Below are positions 8,636-16,739 of a DNA stretch of 50,571 nucleotides, piece by piece (position 1 is the stretch's first letter; each line of letters begins with the position of its first letter). The DNA comes from Chloroflexota bacterium. Its GTDB lineage: Bacteria > Chloroflexota > Dehalococcoidia > Lucifugimonadales > UBA3495. The position numbers and the translations under genes were made by a program. The DNA lies in NCBI GenBank assembly GCA_009840175.1, contig VXOI01000228.1, forward strand, positions 1 through 50,571. The letters run 5' to 3'. Below the pieces are notes generated by a model that worked only from the letters and a program-made list of their open reading frames with translations, had not been told where the DNA came from and did no database searches.

Positions 8636-8946
8636 CTCGTGCGGCGATAATATGCTTTATTGACCGCAGATATTGCGGTGATTATATATCCCAATCACCT
8701 CGTCTAGCAATTTATGGTCTACCGCAACCTGTATATTCACTGCGGAAGGTGCGGAGAATAGCAGCCCTAATCTCCGCACGGCGCAATTTTTGGCGCAGGA
8801 CAGCCCGCTACTGTGGGGCATCGGCAGGCGGCCCTATGCTATAATCCTGCGGCATTTGATACTATCTTTACCTACTCTCCCCAGAGGCATTTTCGGGCAG
8901 CAGAGGCCCCCGAAACTCCGTAATACCCGTCTTTCAGGAGGCCAGG
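8636..8946. promoter_or_regulatory. Divergent intergenic region between fic and prs
   Basis: 311 bases without a gene. The half near fic is AT-rich and holds two adjacent short palindromes: CCGCA/TGCGG (8664-8678) and GTGATT/AATCAC (8678-8698), which could be an operator for the Fic gene. The half near prs holds a strong extended -10 promoter (see 8837-8845) followed by a roughly 100-base prs leader with no obvious riboswitch fold. Confidence 0.5.
8837..8845 (+). promoter_or_regulatory. Extended -10 promoter of prs
   Basis: TGCTATAAT is a perfect TATAAT preceded by TGn. No good -35 hexamer is seen at the right spacing, as expected for an extended -10 promoter. The prs start codon is about 100 bases downstream. 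Confidence 0.6.
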
Positions 8947-9900
8947 ATGGTCAGCATTCACGACGAGCTGGTAGTGTTTTCCGGGAACGCTCACCCGGAG
9001 CTGACCCACTCGGTCTGCGAGTACCTGGGCATCCCTGACGGCCAGGCGGAGGTGTTCAAGTTCGCCAACGACAACACCTTCGTGCGCATCCTGGAAAACA
9101 TCCGGCAGCGGGACGTATTTATCGTCCAGCCCATCTGCGCCCCGGTCAACGACCACTTGATGGAACTGCTGATAATGATAGACGCCTGCAAGCGGGCGTC
9201 GGCCGGGCGCATCACCGCCGTTATGCCCTATTACGGTTACGGCCGCACCGACAAGAAAGACCAGCCCAGGGTGCCGATTACGGCCCGGCTGGTGGCCGAC
9301 CTGCTCACCGCCGCCGGAGCCGACCGGGTTCTGACCGTTGACCTGCACGCTCCGCAGGTGCAGGGCTTCTTCAATATGCCGGTGGATGAATTGACCGCAG
9401 TACCCATTCTGACCCAGTACTTCGCCGACAAGGGCATCGAAGACTTGGTGGTGGTGGCAGTGGACATCGGCATCAGCAAAAAGGCCCGCGATGTGGCGGA
9501 GCGTCTGTCGGCTCCTCTCGCCATAATCGAAAAGCGCCGAACCGACAACAGCGGTCAGAGCGAGTTGATGAACGTCATCGGAGATGTTGAAGGCAAGGTG
9601 GCCCTGACCTTCGACGACGAAATAGACACCGGAGGCACGGTGGCCAACGCGGCCCAGGCCCTGCTGGACCACGGCGTGAAGCAGGTCTTTTGTTGCGCTT
9701 CCCACGCGGTGCTGTCGCGGAGCGCGCCGCAGACCATGGCCCAGAGCGCTTTTACCGAGATAGTGGTGACCGACACAATCCCCATCGGGCCGGAAAAACG
9801 TAATGGGAAGTTCACCGTGCTGCCGGTGGCTCCGCTGCTGGGCGAGGCGATATACCGTATCCACAAGGGGTTGTCTGTCGGGGAAATGTTCAACAACTAG
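8947..9900 (+). CDS. prs: Ribose-phosphate pyrophosphokinase
   Basis: Makes PRPP from ribose 5-phosphate and ATP for nucleotide, His and Trp synthesis. 317 aa, the canonical length. Motifs: YGYGRTDKKDQPR (ATP-binding region), DLHAPQVQGFF, the flexible-loop EKRRTDNSGQSE, NVIGDVEGK, and the PRPP loop DDEIDTGGTV. The usual SPDxGGxxRA segment is VDIGISKKAR, which deviates from the classical class I form and may alter ribose-phosphate or allosteric contacts. AGGAGG lies five bases before the ATG. Followed by a perfect 12-bp-stem hairpin at 9921-9948. Confidence 0.95.
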   Translation: MVSIHDELVVFSGNAHPELTHSVCEYLGIPDGQAEVFKFANDNTFVRILENIRQRDVFIVQPICAPVNDHLMELLIMIDACKRASAGRITAVMPYYGYGRTDKKDQPRVPITARLVADLLTAAGADRVLTVDLHAPQVQGFFNMPVDELTAVPILTQYFADKGIEDLVVVAVDIGISKKARDVAERLSAPLAIIEKRRTDNSGQSELMNVIGDVEGKVALTFDDEIDTGGTVANAAQALLDHGVKQVFCCASHAVLSRSAPQTMAQSAFTEIVVTDTIPIGPEKRNGKFTVLPVAPLLGEAIYRIHKGLSVGEMFNN

Positions 9901-9920
9901 AGGGGCAGCGGAATCGAACT

Positions 9921-9948
9921 GTGAGGGCGCACAATAGTGCGCCCTCAC
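9921..9948 (+). terminator. Perfect hairpin after prs
   Basis: GTGAGGGCGCAC, loop AATA, GTGCGCCCTCAC. A perfect 12-bp stem with a four-base loop, 20 bases past the prs stop. There is no U-run, so termination strength is uncertain. Confidence 0.65.
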
Positions 9949-9987
9949 GTGCAACAAGAGACGATGCCAGACAGGAGGCTAGTGACG

Positions 9988-11169
9988 ATGTACGACCTGC
10001 TGATTAAAGGCGGAACCGTGGTTGACCCGTCGCAGGGGATTCACGGCGTCAACGACGTTGCCATCGAGGACGGGAAGATTGCCCGTGTCGCGCCTGACAT
10101 TGACGCCGCCGAGGCCGCGCAGGTGGTGGAGGTCAAGGGCAGGGTTGTGACGCCTGGGCTGATAGACCTGCACACCCACGTCTTCGCCGGGGTCAACGCC
10201 AACGGGGTGGACCCCAACATCGGCGGCGTGCGCGCCGGGGTCACGACGATGGTGGACGCCGGAAGTTCCGGCTGCGACACCTTCGGCGGATTCCCGCGCC
10301 ACATACTGCCCCACAGCGACACGGAAATCATCTGCTTCCTGCACATCTGCCGCACCGGGTTGGCGACCACGCCCGACATTTTCAGCCCGTCCAGCATAGA
10401 CCTGGACCACACCGTCGAGACTATCAACGAGAACCGGCACATCATCTCCGGCGTCAAGGCCAGGATGGTGTCGCCGGCGTTGGAGATCATGGGCATGGAG
10501 ATGCCCCGGATGGCCAAGCGGGCAGCGAAAGAGGCGGGCGTCCGGCTGATGGTGCATATCGGCGATACCGAGAAGCGTTACGATGCCAACGTGATCCGCG
10601 AGTTGCTGCCCATCCTAGAGGAGGGTGACATCGTCACTCACTACTTCACCGCCAATCCCGGCGGGGTGCTGGACGCCGACGGCAAGCTGGTGCCGGAGGC
10701 GCGGGAGGCCCACGAACGGGGGGTGTGGCTGGACACGGCCCACGGGCGGATGAACTTCGCCTTCGACGTGGGAGAGCGGGTGATTGACCAGGGGGTACTC
10801 CCTCACTGCATCAGCACCGACCTGACGGTGCCCGGACGCGCCCGCACCGTCCACAGCATGACCGAGATGATGACGCGGTTCCTGGCCATGGGATTCACCT
10901 TCGATCAAGTGGTCACCATGTGCACCGAGAACCCGGCCAAGTCCATCGGCGTAGAAGACCGCATCGGGACCCTGCACGCGGGGAAGCAGGCCGACCTCTC
11001 CATCCTGGACATACAGGACGGCGACTGGGTGGTCTACGACGTGCTTGGCGACTCCCGCAAGTCGGACCGGGCGGTGACGCCGGTGATGTCGGTGAAGAAG
11101 GGGCAGGTGTTCGAGGCGGCCTGGGGGCCAAGGCCGTGGGGGTGGGCGCCGGATGCTGCTTCGGAGTGA
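9988..11169 (+). CDS. Amidohydrolase/deacetylase family metallohydrolase
   Basis: TIM-barrel metal-dependent hydrolase of the dihydroorotase-like branch. N-terminal composite domain (LIKGGTVVDPSQG), first metal ligands in LIDLHTHVF, and a central region with HIGDT and VTHYFT that supply further histidines. The late metal-ligand Asp appears in CISTDLTVPG, and the C-terminal block ENPAKSIGVEDRIGTLHAGK precedes the closing beta domain. Resembles COG3964-type enzymes annotated as predicted amidohydrolases; the substrate is unknown. The ORF track starts at 9937, but AGGAGG at 9973-9978 points to ATG 9988, giving 393 aa. Confidence 0.88.
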   Translation: MYDLLIKGGTVVDPSQGIHGVNDVAIEDGKIARVAPDIDAAEAAQVVEVKGRVVTPGLIDLHTHVFAGVNANGVDPNIGGVRAGVTTMVDAGSSGCDTFGGFPRHILPHSDTEIICFLHICRTGLATTPDIFSPSSIDLDHTVETINENRHIISGVKARMVSPALEIMGMEMPRMAKRAAKEAGVRLMVHIGDTEKRYDANVIRELLPILEEGDIVTHYFTANPGGVLDADGKLVPEAREAHERGVWLDTAHGRMNFAFDVGERVIDQGVLPHCISTDLTVPGRARTVHSMTEMMTRFLAMGFTFDQVVTMCTENPAKSIGVEDRIGTLHAGKQADLSILDIQDGDWVVYDVLGDSRKSDRAVTPVMSVKKGQVFEAAWGPRPWGWAPDAASE

Positions 11170-11184
11170 GGGTGGAGCATTAGT

Positions 11185-12090
11185 ATGCCGCCCGTCGCAT
11201 ACCCTATCTTTGAAATATTGCCGGAGTGGGCGCCACAAACGGAGGAAATGGGCAGCAAGTCGAAATTCTGGTATCTCCAACCAGGAGATGCCGAATCATA
11301 CTGGCTGTTCAAGTATCCGAGATCCGAACGCGGCGAACACTGGGCGGAAAAGATAGCGGCAGAAGTAGCCGGACTTTTGGAGATCCCCTGCGCCAGGGTT
11401 GAGTTAGCCGTATCTCAAGGTGAACGAGGCTCGGCAACCGAGTCACTCGCCGGCCACAACCGAGTTCTTATTCATGGGAATGAAGTTCTTACGAGGGCTT
11501 TGTCGGATTATGATTCCAAGGAACGAAATTTTCACTCGGCTGATCATACATTAGAAAACATCTGGACGGCGCTGGACAAAACGTTTGAGAACTCCGAAGA
11601 AGCCGAAGACGCCAAAGTGCAATTGGCGGAATACCTGGTTTTGGATGCCATAATCGGAAATACCGACAGGCATTCCGAGAATTGGGGAACCTTACTAAGC
11701 GAAGACGCTGACCGCCGTGTAGAGTCTCTGTCTCCATCATACGACCATGGCTCATCGTTGGGCCGAGAGCTCATGGACGAGCGACGAGAACGGTTGTTGA
11801 CTGACGATCGCATCGGTTGGTATGTTGAAAGAGGCCGGGGACAAATCTATTGGGACAATGTTAGTAGAAGAGGCCCAAGCCCTCTGGAGCTAGTCCGCAT
11901 GGCGGCTCCCCGGAATCCAGACTTGTTTCGTGCGGCCATAAGCAAACTATATAACTTGGACGAACTGGAATTACGCCAAGTCGTGGATTCAATCCCGGAA
12001 GATTGGATGACGCCTGCGGCAAGAAACTTTGCCTTTGAGCTAATGCGATACAGTTACAAGCAGTTGCGGGAGGCTATCTGGTATGGCTGA
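11185..12090 (+). CDS. HipA-type kinase core (HipT-like), no N-terminal subdomain
   Basis: 301 aa with the catalytic features of HipA kinases. LVLDAIIGNTDRHSENWG contains the catalytic-loop NxDRHxxN with Asp near residue 161. PSYDHGSSLG supplies the Mg-binding Asp (about 187), and a plausible ATP lysine lies in YWLFKYP (about 43). HipA proteins phosphorylate seryl/tryptophanyl-tRNA synthetases; the target here is unknown. The usual N-terminal subdomain 1 is absent. Instead the next gene, overlapping by eight bases, begins with a segment reminiscent of it. The pair is visibly lower in GC than its neighbours, suggesting transfer. No HTH antitoxin is adjacent. Ribosome site GGTGGAG precedes the ATG. 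Confidence 0.82.
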   Translation: MPPVAYPIFEILPEWAPQTEEMGSKSKFWYLQPGDAESYWLFKYPRSERGEHWAEKIAAEVAGLLEIPCARVELAVSQGERGSATESLAGHNRVLIHGNEVLTRALSDYDSKERNFHSADHTLENIWTALDKTFENSEEAEDAKVQLAEYLVLDAIIGNTDRHSENWGTLLSEDADRRVESLSPSYDHGSSLGRELMDERRERLLTDDRIGWYVERGRGQIYWDNVSRRGPSPLELVRMAAPRNPDLFRAAISKLYNLDELELRQVVDSIPEDWMTPAARNFAFELMRYSYKQLREAIWYG

Positions 12091-12832
12091 GAAAACCGTG
12101 TTCTTGGCTTGGCAAGACAAAGGGGTTAGCCGAGAGTGGTTCCCCATAGGCAGACTAGATGCCGATGTTGAAAGTGAAAAATATCGATTCCGCTACATCG
12201 GCGGGGCGAAGCGGGCAGAGAGAGAAGCAAAATTCCCATTGCTTGTGGCTTTCCCTCGTTTGGAGGGGGATTATAAGTCATCAAATCTGTTTTCCACTTT
12301 CAGCAACCGGGTGATGTGGCCTAGCCGCCCAGACTTCAAGGACTATCTGAATTCGCTAGCTTTGACTGAGGATAACGATCCTATGGATATGATGGCGGTT
12401 AGCGGAGGACGCCGCGTAACCGACTCTTACGAGGTTTTCCCGAAAATCGTAAAGAAAGACGATGGCAGTTTCGTCTGCCGTTTCTTCCTTCACGGAGGAA
12501 AGCGTGTCAGCCCGGCAGCCCAGGAGCGGCTAGATTTCTTATCAGCGGACGAGGAGCTTTACCTAGCGCTGGAGCTGACCAACCCGCTGGGCGAGTTGGC
12601 GGTGCAGATTCAAACCACTGACTACCATATGATTGGTTGGTCGCCCCGCTATATGGCCCGCGACCTGGCACTAGCACTGGCGCAACCACCCGGCTCTTGT
12701 CGGGCGCGGGTGGTGCGAGTAAACCTGCGGCCTGTGCCTTCCGAGGAGCGAGTACTTGTAGAGATGTCCGGCAATCTGGGTAGCCACGAGCCGATGTCTG
12801 GGCCGGACTTCCAGCCGCTGGTTCCCGACTAA
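12083..12832 (+). CDS. HIRAN-domain protein with HipA-N-like beginning
   Basis: 249 aa. The C-terminal part (about residues 155-235) reads as a HIRAN domain: LALELTNPLGELAVQI followed by MIGWSPRYMARDLA, matching the D-x-x-N/G-x-x-A-V-x-V and I-G-x-V-P-R pattern of that fold. HIRAN domains recognise DNA ends in SNF2/HLTF-type and phage proteins. The N-terminus (WFPIGRLDADVE, then YRFRYIGGAKRA) resembles the start of HipA subdomain 1, which in split HipBST systems is a separate protein that restrains the kinase. Overlap with the kinase gene implies coupled translation and a two-subunit system. The HipA-N resemblance is by eye only. Confidence 0.68.
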   Translation: MAEKTVFLAWQDKGVSREWFPIGRLDADVESEKYRFRYIGGAKRAEREAKFPLLVAFPRLEGDYKSSNLFSTFSNRVMWPSRPDFKDYLNSLALTEDNDPMDMMAVSGGRRVTDSYEVFPKIVKKDDGSFVCRFFLHGGKRVSPAAQERLDFLSADEELYLALELTNPLGELAVQIQTTDYHMIGWSPRYMARDLALALAQPPGSCRARVVRVNLRPVPSEERVLVEMSGNLGSHEPMSGPDFQPLVPD

Positions 12833-12858
12833 CCATACTCACGTACTGTTGGCCGGGG

Positions 12859-14124
12859 CTATTCCGAACGGCCTGCATCGCCGGGGCGGGTGAAAAACAG
12901 CACGGCCACCGATATGACTGGCAGTATCATCATCAGCATCATGCCGAGGGTATAAGTCCCTGTCAGGTTGTGGAATACCGCGAGGGGCAGGGGGCCGACC
13001 GCTGAGGCGCAGACGGATATGGTCATCGCGGGCCCCTGCACCCGGCCTAATCCGTGGCGGCCATAGTAGTAGGCCCAGATCGTGCCGTGTACGATGATAT
13101 AAGACCCGCTGGAGATTCCCATCATCACCACATAGACCACGGCCACGAACAGCGAGTTGATTGCCACAGCCAGCGCCAAGGTCGCCACCAGGGTCGCCAT
13201 CGAGAAAACGAGGAGAACCTTGGGGCCGATGCGGTCCGACACGAACCCGGACGCCAGCGAGCTGACCGCGGACGAGACCGAGAATATCGCAAACGCTCCC
13301 GCCGCCAGGGTTGCGCTCAACTCGTTCTCCCGGAAGATGGATGCCTGGTGGAACATCAGCGCCGTGGTTATCAGGCTCGGTGAGCTCAGCGACAACGACA
13401 GCAGCCAGAAACCGGGAGAGCTGTAGACCCTGGCGCGCCTCTGCACTCCGGCTGTTGCCTGCCTTGTCTCTGAAACAGGCGGCTGGGATGATCCATCGGG
13501 GAACAGGCCGACGTCTTCGGGCCGGTTTCTGACAACAAAGAGCGCCACCGGAACGATCAGCCCAATGGACACCACACCCAGTACGGCATAGGCCCCGCGC
13601 CAGTCAATGCTGTCTATCAGAAACCTGGCAAACGACGGGAATACAGCGGTGGAGAGCATCGCTCCCAGCGTCATCAAGCCGACGGCCCGGCCCCGCAAGG
13701 AGACGAACCACTGGTTCACCAGCAGAATGCAGTTGATGCCCAACGACCCCTGGCCCAGAGCGCGCAGACTGGCAAAGGCAATATAAAAGAGCAGGATGTG
13801 GGTGGCCGTGGCCATGCCGAAGCAGGCTGCGCCGAGGCCCAGTCCGGCGGCTACCAGCATTATTCTCGGCCCGTACCGGTCGGCGAGTCGGCTGACAAAG
13901 GACACCAGGATGGCGCTCAACACAGTGCTGGCCAAGTAGAGTACCGAAATTCCAGTGCGAGACAGCCCCGTGTCCTCGATTATGGAGTCAATGAACACCG
14001 AGAAAACGTATGACTGGCCCGGTCCGGTGCTGAATACGACCAGCCCTGCCGCCGCGACGATGAACCATCCATAGAAGATACGGTGGCGGGACTTGGGAGA
14101 GGCGCCGGTTGGAAGGTCTATCAT
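12859..14124 (-). CDS. MFS transporter (OFA/monocarboxylate-like)
   Basis: 421 aa with twelve hydrophobic helices and a central loop around residues 205-235 (FPDGSSQPPVSETRQA). The conserved loop 2-3 motif appears as SRLADRYGPRIMLVAAG, and its second-half counterpart as SGFVSDRIGPKVLLV, both typical of MFS. The opening FYGWFIVAAAGLVVF resembles OFA/oxalate-formate and monocarboxylate porters. Substrate not determinable; an organic acid is a reasonable inference in this catabolic setting. Convergent with the HIRAN gene, and the stops are 26 bases apart. ATG 14124 has only a weak GAAGAGAAC upstream. Confidence 0.87.
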   Translation of the reverse strand: MIDLPTGASPKSRHRIFYGWFIVAAAGLVVFSTGPGQSYVFSVFIDSIIEDTGLSRTGISVLYLASTVLSAILVSFVSRLADRYGPRIMLVAAGLGLGAACFGMATATHILLFYIAFASLRALGQGSLGINCILLVNQWFVSLRGRAVGLMTLGAMLSTAVFPSFARFLIDSIDWRGAYAVLGVVSIGLIVPVALFVVRNRPEDVGLFPDGSSQPPVSETRQATAGVQRRARVYSSPGFWLLSLSLSSPSLITTALMFHQASIFRENELSATLAAGAFAIFSVSSAVSSLASGFVSDRIGPKVLLVFSMATLVATLALAVAINSLFVAVVYVVMMGISSGSYIIVHGTIWAYYYGRHGLGRVQGPAMTISVCASAVGPLPLAVFHNLTGTYTLGMMLMMILPVISVAVLFFTRPGDAGRSE

Positions 14125-14298
14125 GTTCTCTTCGTGGAAGAACTATTCATTAAGCTGTCACAACCGGCCTTATCGGTAATCTCGAATGCCCTCCGCAAAG
14201 CGAGGGAATATGGCGGGGGGAAATTTGCGTGGACGGGCCGCAAAAAGTGCGACTGATTGTTATGGGACAGTCTTTCATTCCGCAATAAATGGGCAGGT

Positions 14299-15249
14299 CT
14301 ACGTCCTGGCCTGACGGCTCTTTCCGCGCAATGCCCTAGTCAGCGGGCGGAGCCTGGCCTTCAGGCTGAAGCGGCGGCGCACGTTGTTGGCAATCAGCGG
14401 GGCGAGGTTGTGGTTACCGGCGACGATGGGGGCTACCCAAGCGCGGAGTTCTTTCATTGTCGGCGTCTTCTCTTCCCAGGACGGGACCAGGCTGTCCAGA
14501 GGATGCCACCGGCGTTCGCCCTTGAAGCGGGTCATCACCGTGCCGCCAGCTTCCTGCACCGCCAGCGCGCCGCCCGCCATGTCCCACATCCTCGGCGCTC
14601 CGAAGATAGCGTACTGCATCACGCCCCGGGCCGTCATCGCCAGTTCATAAGCTATGCTGCCGGTGGTGCGCGGCTCGCCTGCCTTGTTAGCCAGGTCGCC
14701 AGTGAAGCGCTGCGCGACGCCGAAGTAGCCGGGGAGTCCGATAAGGCGGTTGGGAATAGGCTGCTCCGTTTCCAGCACTTTCACCGGCTCGTCGTCTGCG
14801 AAGCAACCTCCGCCCTTGTGGCAGTGCAGCACGAAACCCCCTCCCTCGGTAGGCCAGGGGACGTAGAGGGCTGCCGCCACGGGACGCCCCCGGTGTATCA
14901 CGCCGATGGACGATGCGAAGACGGGCAGGCCGTTGAGGAAGTTGGTGGTGCCGTCGAGGGGATCGAGTACCCAGAGCGTATCGCGGGCGGGTTCCTCGGA
15001 TTCCTGCTCTTCTTTGGTGGCCTCCTCGCCGAGGATGCCATGTTCCGGGAAGCGGCGGGCGATTTCGGCGGCCAGGTATGCCTGGGTTGACTTGTCGGCA
15101 ACGGTCACCGGGTCGCGCTGCTTGTCGTCCTTGAATTCGACCTCGATGCGGCGACCGAAGTGGCTCGCCAGGATTTCACCGGCGCCGCGGGCTATCTCCA
15201 CCGCGTGGTGTTCGATTTCTTGTACTTGAGCGTCGTCAAGGGGCTGCAC
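14299..15249 (-). CDS. Inositol monophosphatase family protein
   Basis: Mg-dependent sugar/inositol phosphatase fold (could also act on fructose-1,6-bisphosphate or PAP). Motifs: VTVADKSTQAY, the metal-binding glutamates in GILGEEATKE, the signature WVLDPLDGTTNFLNG, and the C-terminal MWDMAGGALAVQEAGG. The ORF track extends to 15438, but those 63 residues overlap the promoter and start of the divergent SDR and are not family-like. A GTG at 15249 with GGAGG seven bases upstream gives 316 aa beginning near VQPLDDAQVQE and is preferred. The last 30 residues are very basic (RRRFSLKARLRPL), an extra tail compared with most members. Confidence 0.9.
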   Translation of the reverse strand: MQPLDDAQVQEIEHHAVEIARGAGEILASHFGRRIEVEFKDDKQRDPVTVADKSTQAYLAAEIARRFPEHGILGEEATKEEQESEEPARDTLWVLDPLDGTTNFLNGLPVFASSIGVIHRGRPVAAALYVPWPTEGGGFVLHCHKGGGCFADDEPVKVLETEQPIPNRLIGLPGYFGVAQRFTGDLANKAGEPRTTGSIAYELAMTARGVMQYAIFGAPRMWDMAGGALAVQEAGGTVMTRFKGERRWHPLDSLVPSWEEKTPTMKELRAWVAPIVAGNHNLAPLIANNVRRRFSLKARLRPLTRALRGKSRQART

Positions 15250-15341
15250 GACTGGCCCTCCGGGTTCCTTCCATGGAGCAAGGCAAGGGTAGAGCAGCGG
15301 CGTCAAGCGGTCAACTGGCGGGTGTCGGCAAGTAAAGCGGG

Positions 15342-15350
15342 TGTTATAAT
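15342..15350 (+). promoter_or_regulatory. Extended -10 promoter of the SDR gene
   Basis: TGTTATAAT: consensus TATAAT with an upstream TG, the same design as the prs promoter. It lies 58 bases before the SDR start. Confidence 0.5.
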
Positions 15351-15407
15351 CCGCCGAAATTGAGTCAAAGGACCGCACCAGACGCCGTGCGGAAAGAGGA
15401 CGTTGGT

Positions 15408-16199
15408 ATGGACTTGGGGTTGAAGGACAAGGTCGCAATCATCGGCGGGGCCAGCAAGGGGTTGGGAAGGGCCTGCGCCCAGGTGCTGTCCGAGGAAGGC
15501 GCGAAGGTCGTCATTTGCAGCCGCACCGCGGCCGACCTGGAACAAGCGGCGGATGAGATACGGGAGTCCACCGGCGGCGAGGTGCTGGCCTATCCTGCGG
15601 ACCTGGACCGGCTGGAGAGCATTACGGGGCTGATTGCAGCGGCGCTGGAGCAGTTCGGCGGCATTGACGTGCTGGTCAACAACTCTGGCGGGCCGCCGCT
15701 GGGCCGCTCGGCCACGGCCACCGAGGAGCAGTGGGAGACGGCGGTGCAGCGGTCGCTCATCTTCTTCGGGCGGATGTGCCGCGAGGGGATACCGCACCTT
15801 CGGGAGCGCGGCGGCGGGCGCATCATCAACATCCTGGCCAGCACGGTCTACAACCCCATCCCCAACCTGGCGCTGTCGGGAGCGACGCGCATGGGCGTGG
15901 TGGCCTACGCCAAGAGCCTGGCCGACGAGGTGGGGCGCGACGGCATCCTGGTCAACAACGTCTGCCCCGGCTCCATCCTCAGCGACCGGATGCTGTCGAA
16001 CGTCACATCCCGCGCCAACGAGCTGGGCATAACCGTCGAGGAAGCGCTGGCGATGCGGGCCGCCGACACCGCCGTGGGGCGAGTGGGCGAGCCGGTGGAG
16101 CTGGCGAACCTTGTGGCCTTCCTGGCATCTGAGCGCTCGACGTACATCACCGGCACGACGATACTGGTGGACGGCGGGTTGGTTCGGTCAGTGATGTAG
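15408..16199 (+). CDS. SDR family oxidoreductase (FabG-like)
   Basis: 263 aa NAD(P)-dependent short-chain dehydrogenase. N-terminal cofactor loop [14 protein letters not shown] motif ([10 protein letters not shown]), catalytic-serine region NILASTVY, and C-terminal VDGGLV. The classical YxxxK is replaced: the aligned segment is [16 protein letters not shown], as in an atypical FabG-like subfamily that keeps R-x-G-V-V but lacks the Tyr-Lys pair, so the chemistry may differ. The start at 15408 has AAAGAGG eight bases upstream; the 16 extra residues in the ORF track (from 15360) are probably untranslated. Confidence 0.9.
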   Translation: MDLGLKDKVAIIGGASKGLGRACAQVLSEEGAKVVICSRTAADLEQAADEIRESTGGEVLAYPADLDRLESITGLIAAALEQFGGIDVLVNNSGGPPLGRSATATEEQWETAVQRSLIFFGRMCREGIPHLRERGGGRIINILASTVYNPIPNLALSGATRMGVVAYAKSLADEVGRDGILVNNVCPGSILSDRMLSNVTSRANELGITVEEALAMRAADTAVGRVGEPVELANLVAFLASERSTYITGTTILVDGGLVRSVM

Positions 16200-16205
16200 C
16201 ATCCT

Positions 16206-16241
16206 CTTCCCTCTCCCTTTGGGAGAGGGTTAGGGTGAGGG
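16206..16241. repeat. Dispersed hairpin repeat; supplies the TPR gene ribosome site
   Basis: CCCTCTCCCTTTGGGAGAGGG then TTAGGGTGAGGGG. The GAGGGG end lies six bases before the ATG at 16247 and acts as the Shine-Dalgarno sequence of the TPR gene. A second copy in inverted orientation follows that gene. Confidence 0.75.
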
Positions 16242-16246
16242 GCAAG

Positions 16247-16606
16247 ATGGTCTTTCAGCGCAGGCAGGCGGAGGAGCCGACGGACGCGGCAGGGTTCCTG
16301 GAGCGGGGCAACCGCTACGGGCGCAACGGGGTGTACCACCGTGCTATCCAGGACTTCACGACGGCTATCGAGATGGACCCGGACTTGGTCGAGGCGTGGT
16401 ACAACCGGGGCTGCTCGTGGTATGAGGTGGGGGAGTTGGAGAATGCCATCGCGGACCTGACTCGCGCCATTGAGCTTGCCCCGACTAACGGCCTCTATTA
16501 CGGGCAGCGGGCACTGGTGTACCACTTCAACGACCAGCCGGAACTGGCCGAGGCGGACCAGGAGCGCTGCGACGAGTTGCGGTTTGGGGCGGAGTTGGAC
16601 GGGTGA
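16247..16606 (+). CDS. Small TPR-repeat protein
   Basis: 119 aa with about two and a half tetratricopeptide repeats. GNRYGRNGVYHRAIQDFTTA and the next unit starting YNRGCSWYEVGELENAIADL match the TPR consensus W/Y-x-x-x-G/A ... Y/A-x-x-A-I-x-D/F, and a third shorter unit begins YGQRALVYHF. No signal peptide, so probably a cytoplasmic protein-protein adaptor. I start at ATG 16247; the GTG at 16235 in the track lies inside the repeat that provides the ribosome site. The gene is flanked by inverted repeat copies and may have been carried or rearranged with them. Confidence 0.8.
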   Translation: MVFQRRQAEEPTDAAGFLERGNRYGRNGVYHRAIQDFTTAIEMDPDLVEAWYNRGCSWYEVGELENAIADLTRAIELAPTNGLYYGQRALVYHFNDQPELAEADQERCDELRFGAELDG

Positions 16607-16649
16607 GGCTGAGAGTTGCAACGATACCGGCCGCTGATGCCTAGAACTT

Positions 16650-16687
16650 CACCCTCACCCCAACCCTCTCCCTCAAGGGAGAGGGAA
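16650..16687. repeat. Dispersed hairpin repeat, inverted copy after the TPR gene
   Basis: CACCCTCACCCCAACCCTCT continues into CCCTCAAGGGAGAGGGA. It is the reverse orientation of the copy at 16206-16241. A further fragment (CTCCCTGGGAGAAGGGA) follows at about 16704-16720. Confidence 0.75.
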
Positions 16688-16739
16688 TTTTTTGCTCCCC
16701 TAACTCCCTGGGAGAAGGGATTTTCTTTGTCCGATGTCC

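Noticed and set aside
8872-9957. 361-aa minus-strand ORF opposite prs
   Set aside because: It is the antisense shadow of the well-supported prs gene, with His/Gly/Val-rich antisense composition and no family motifs.
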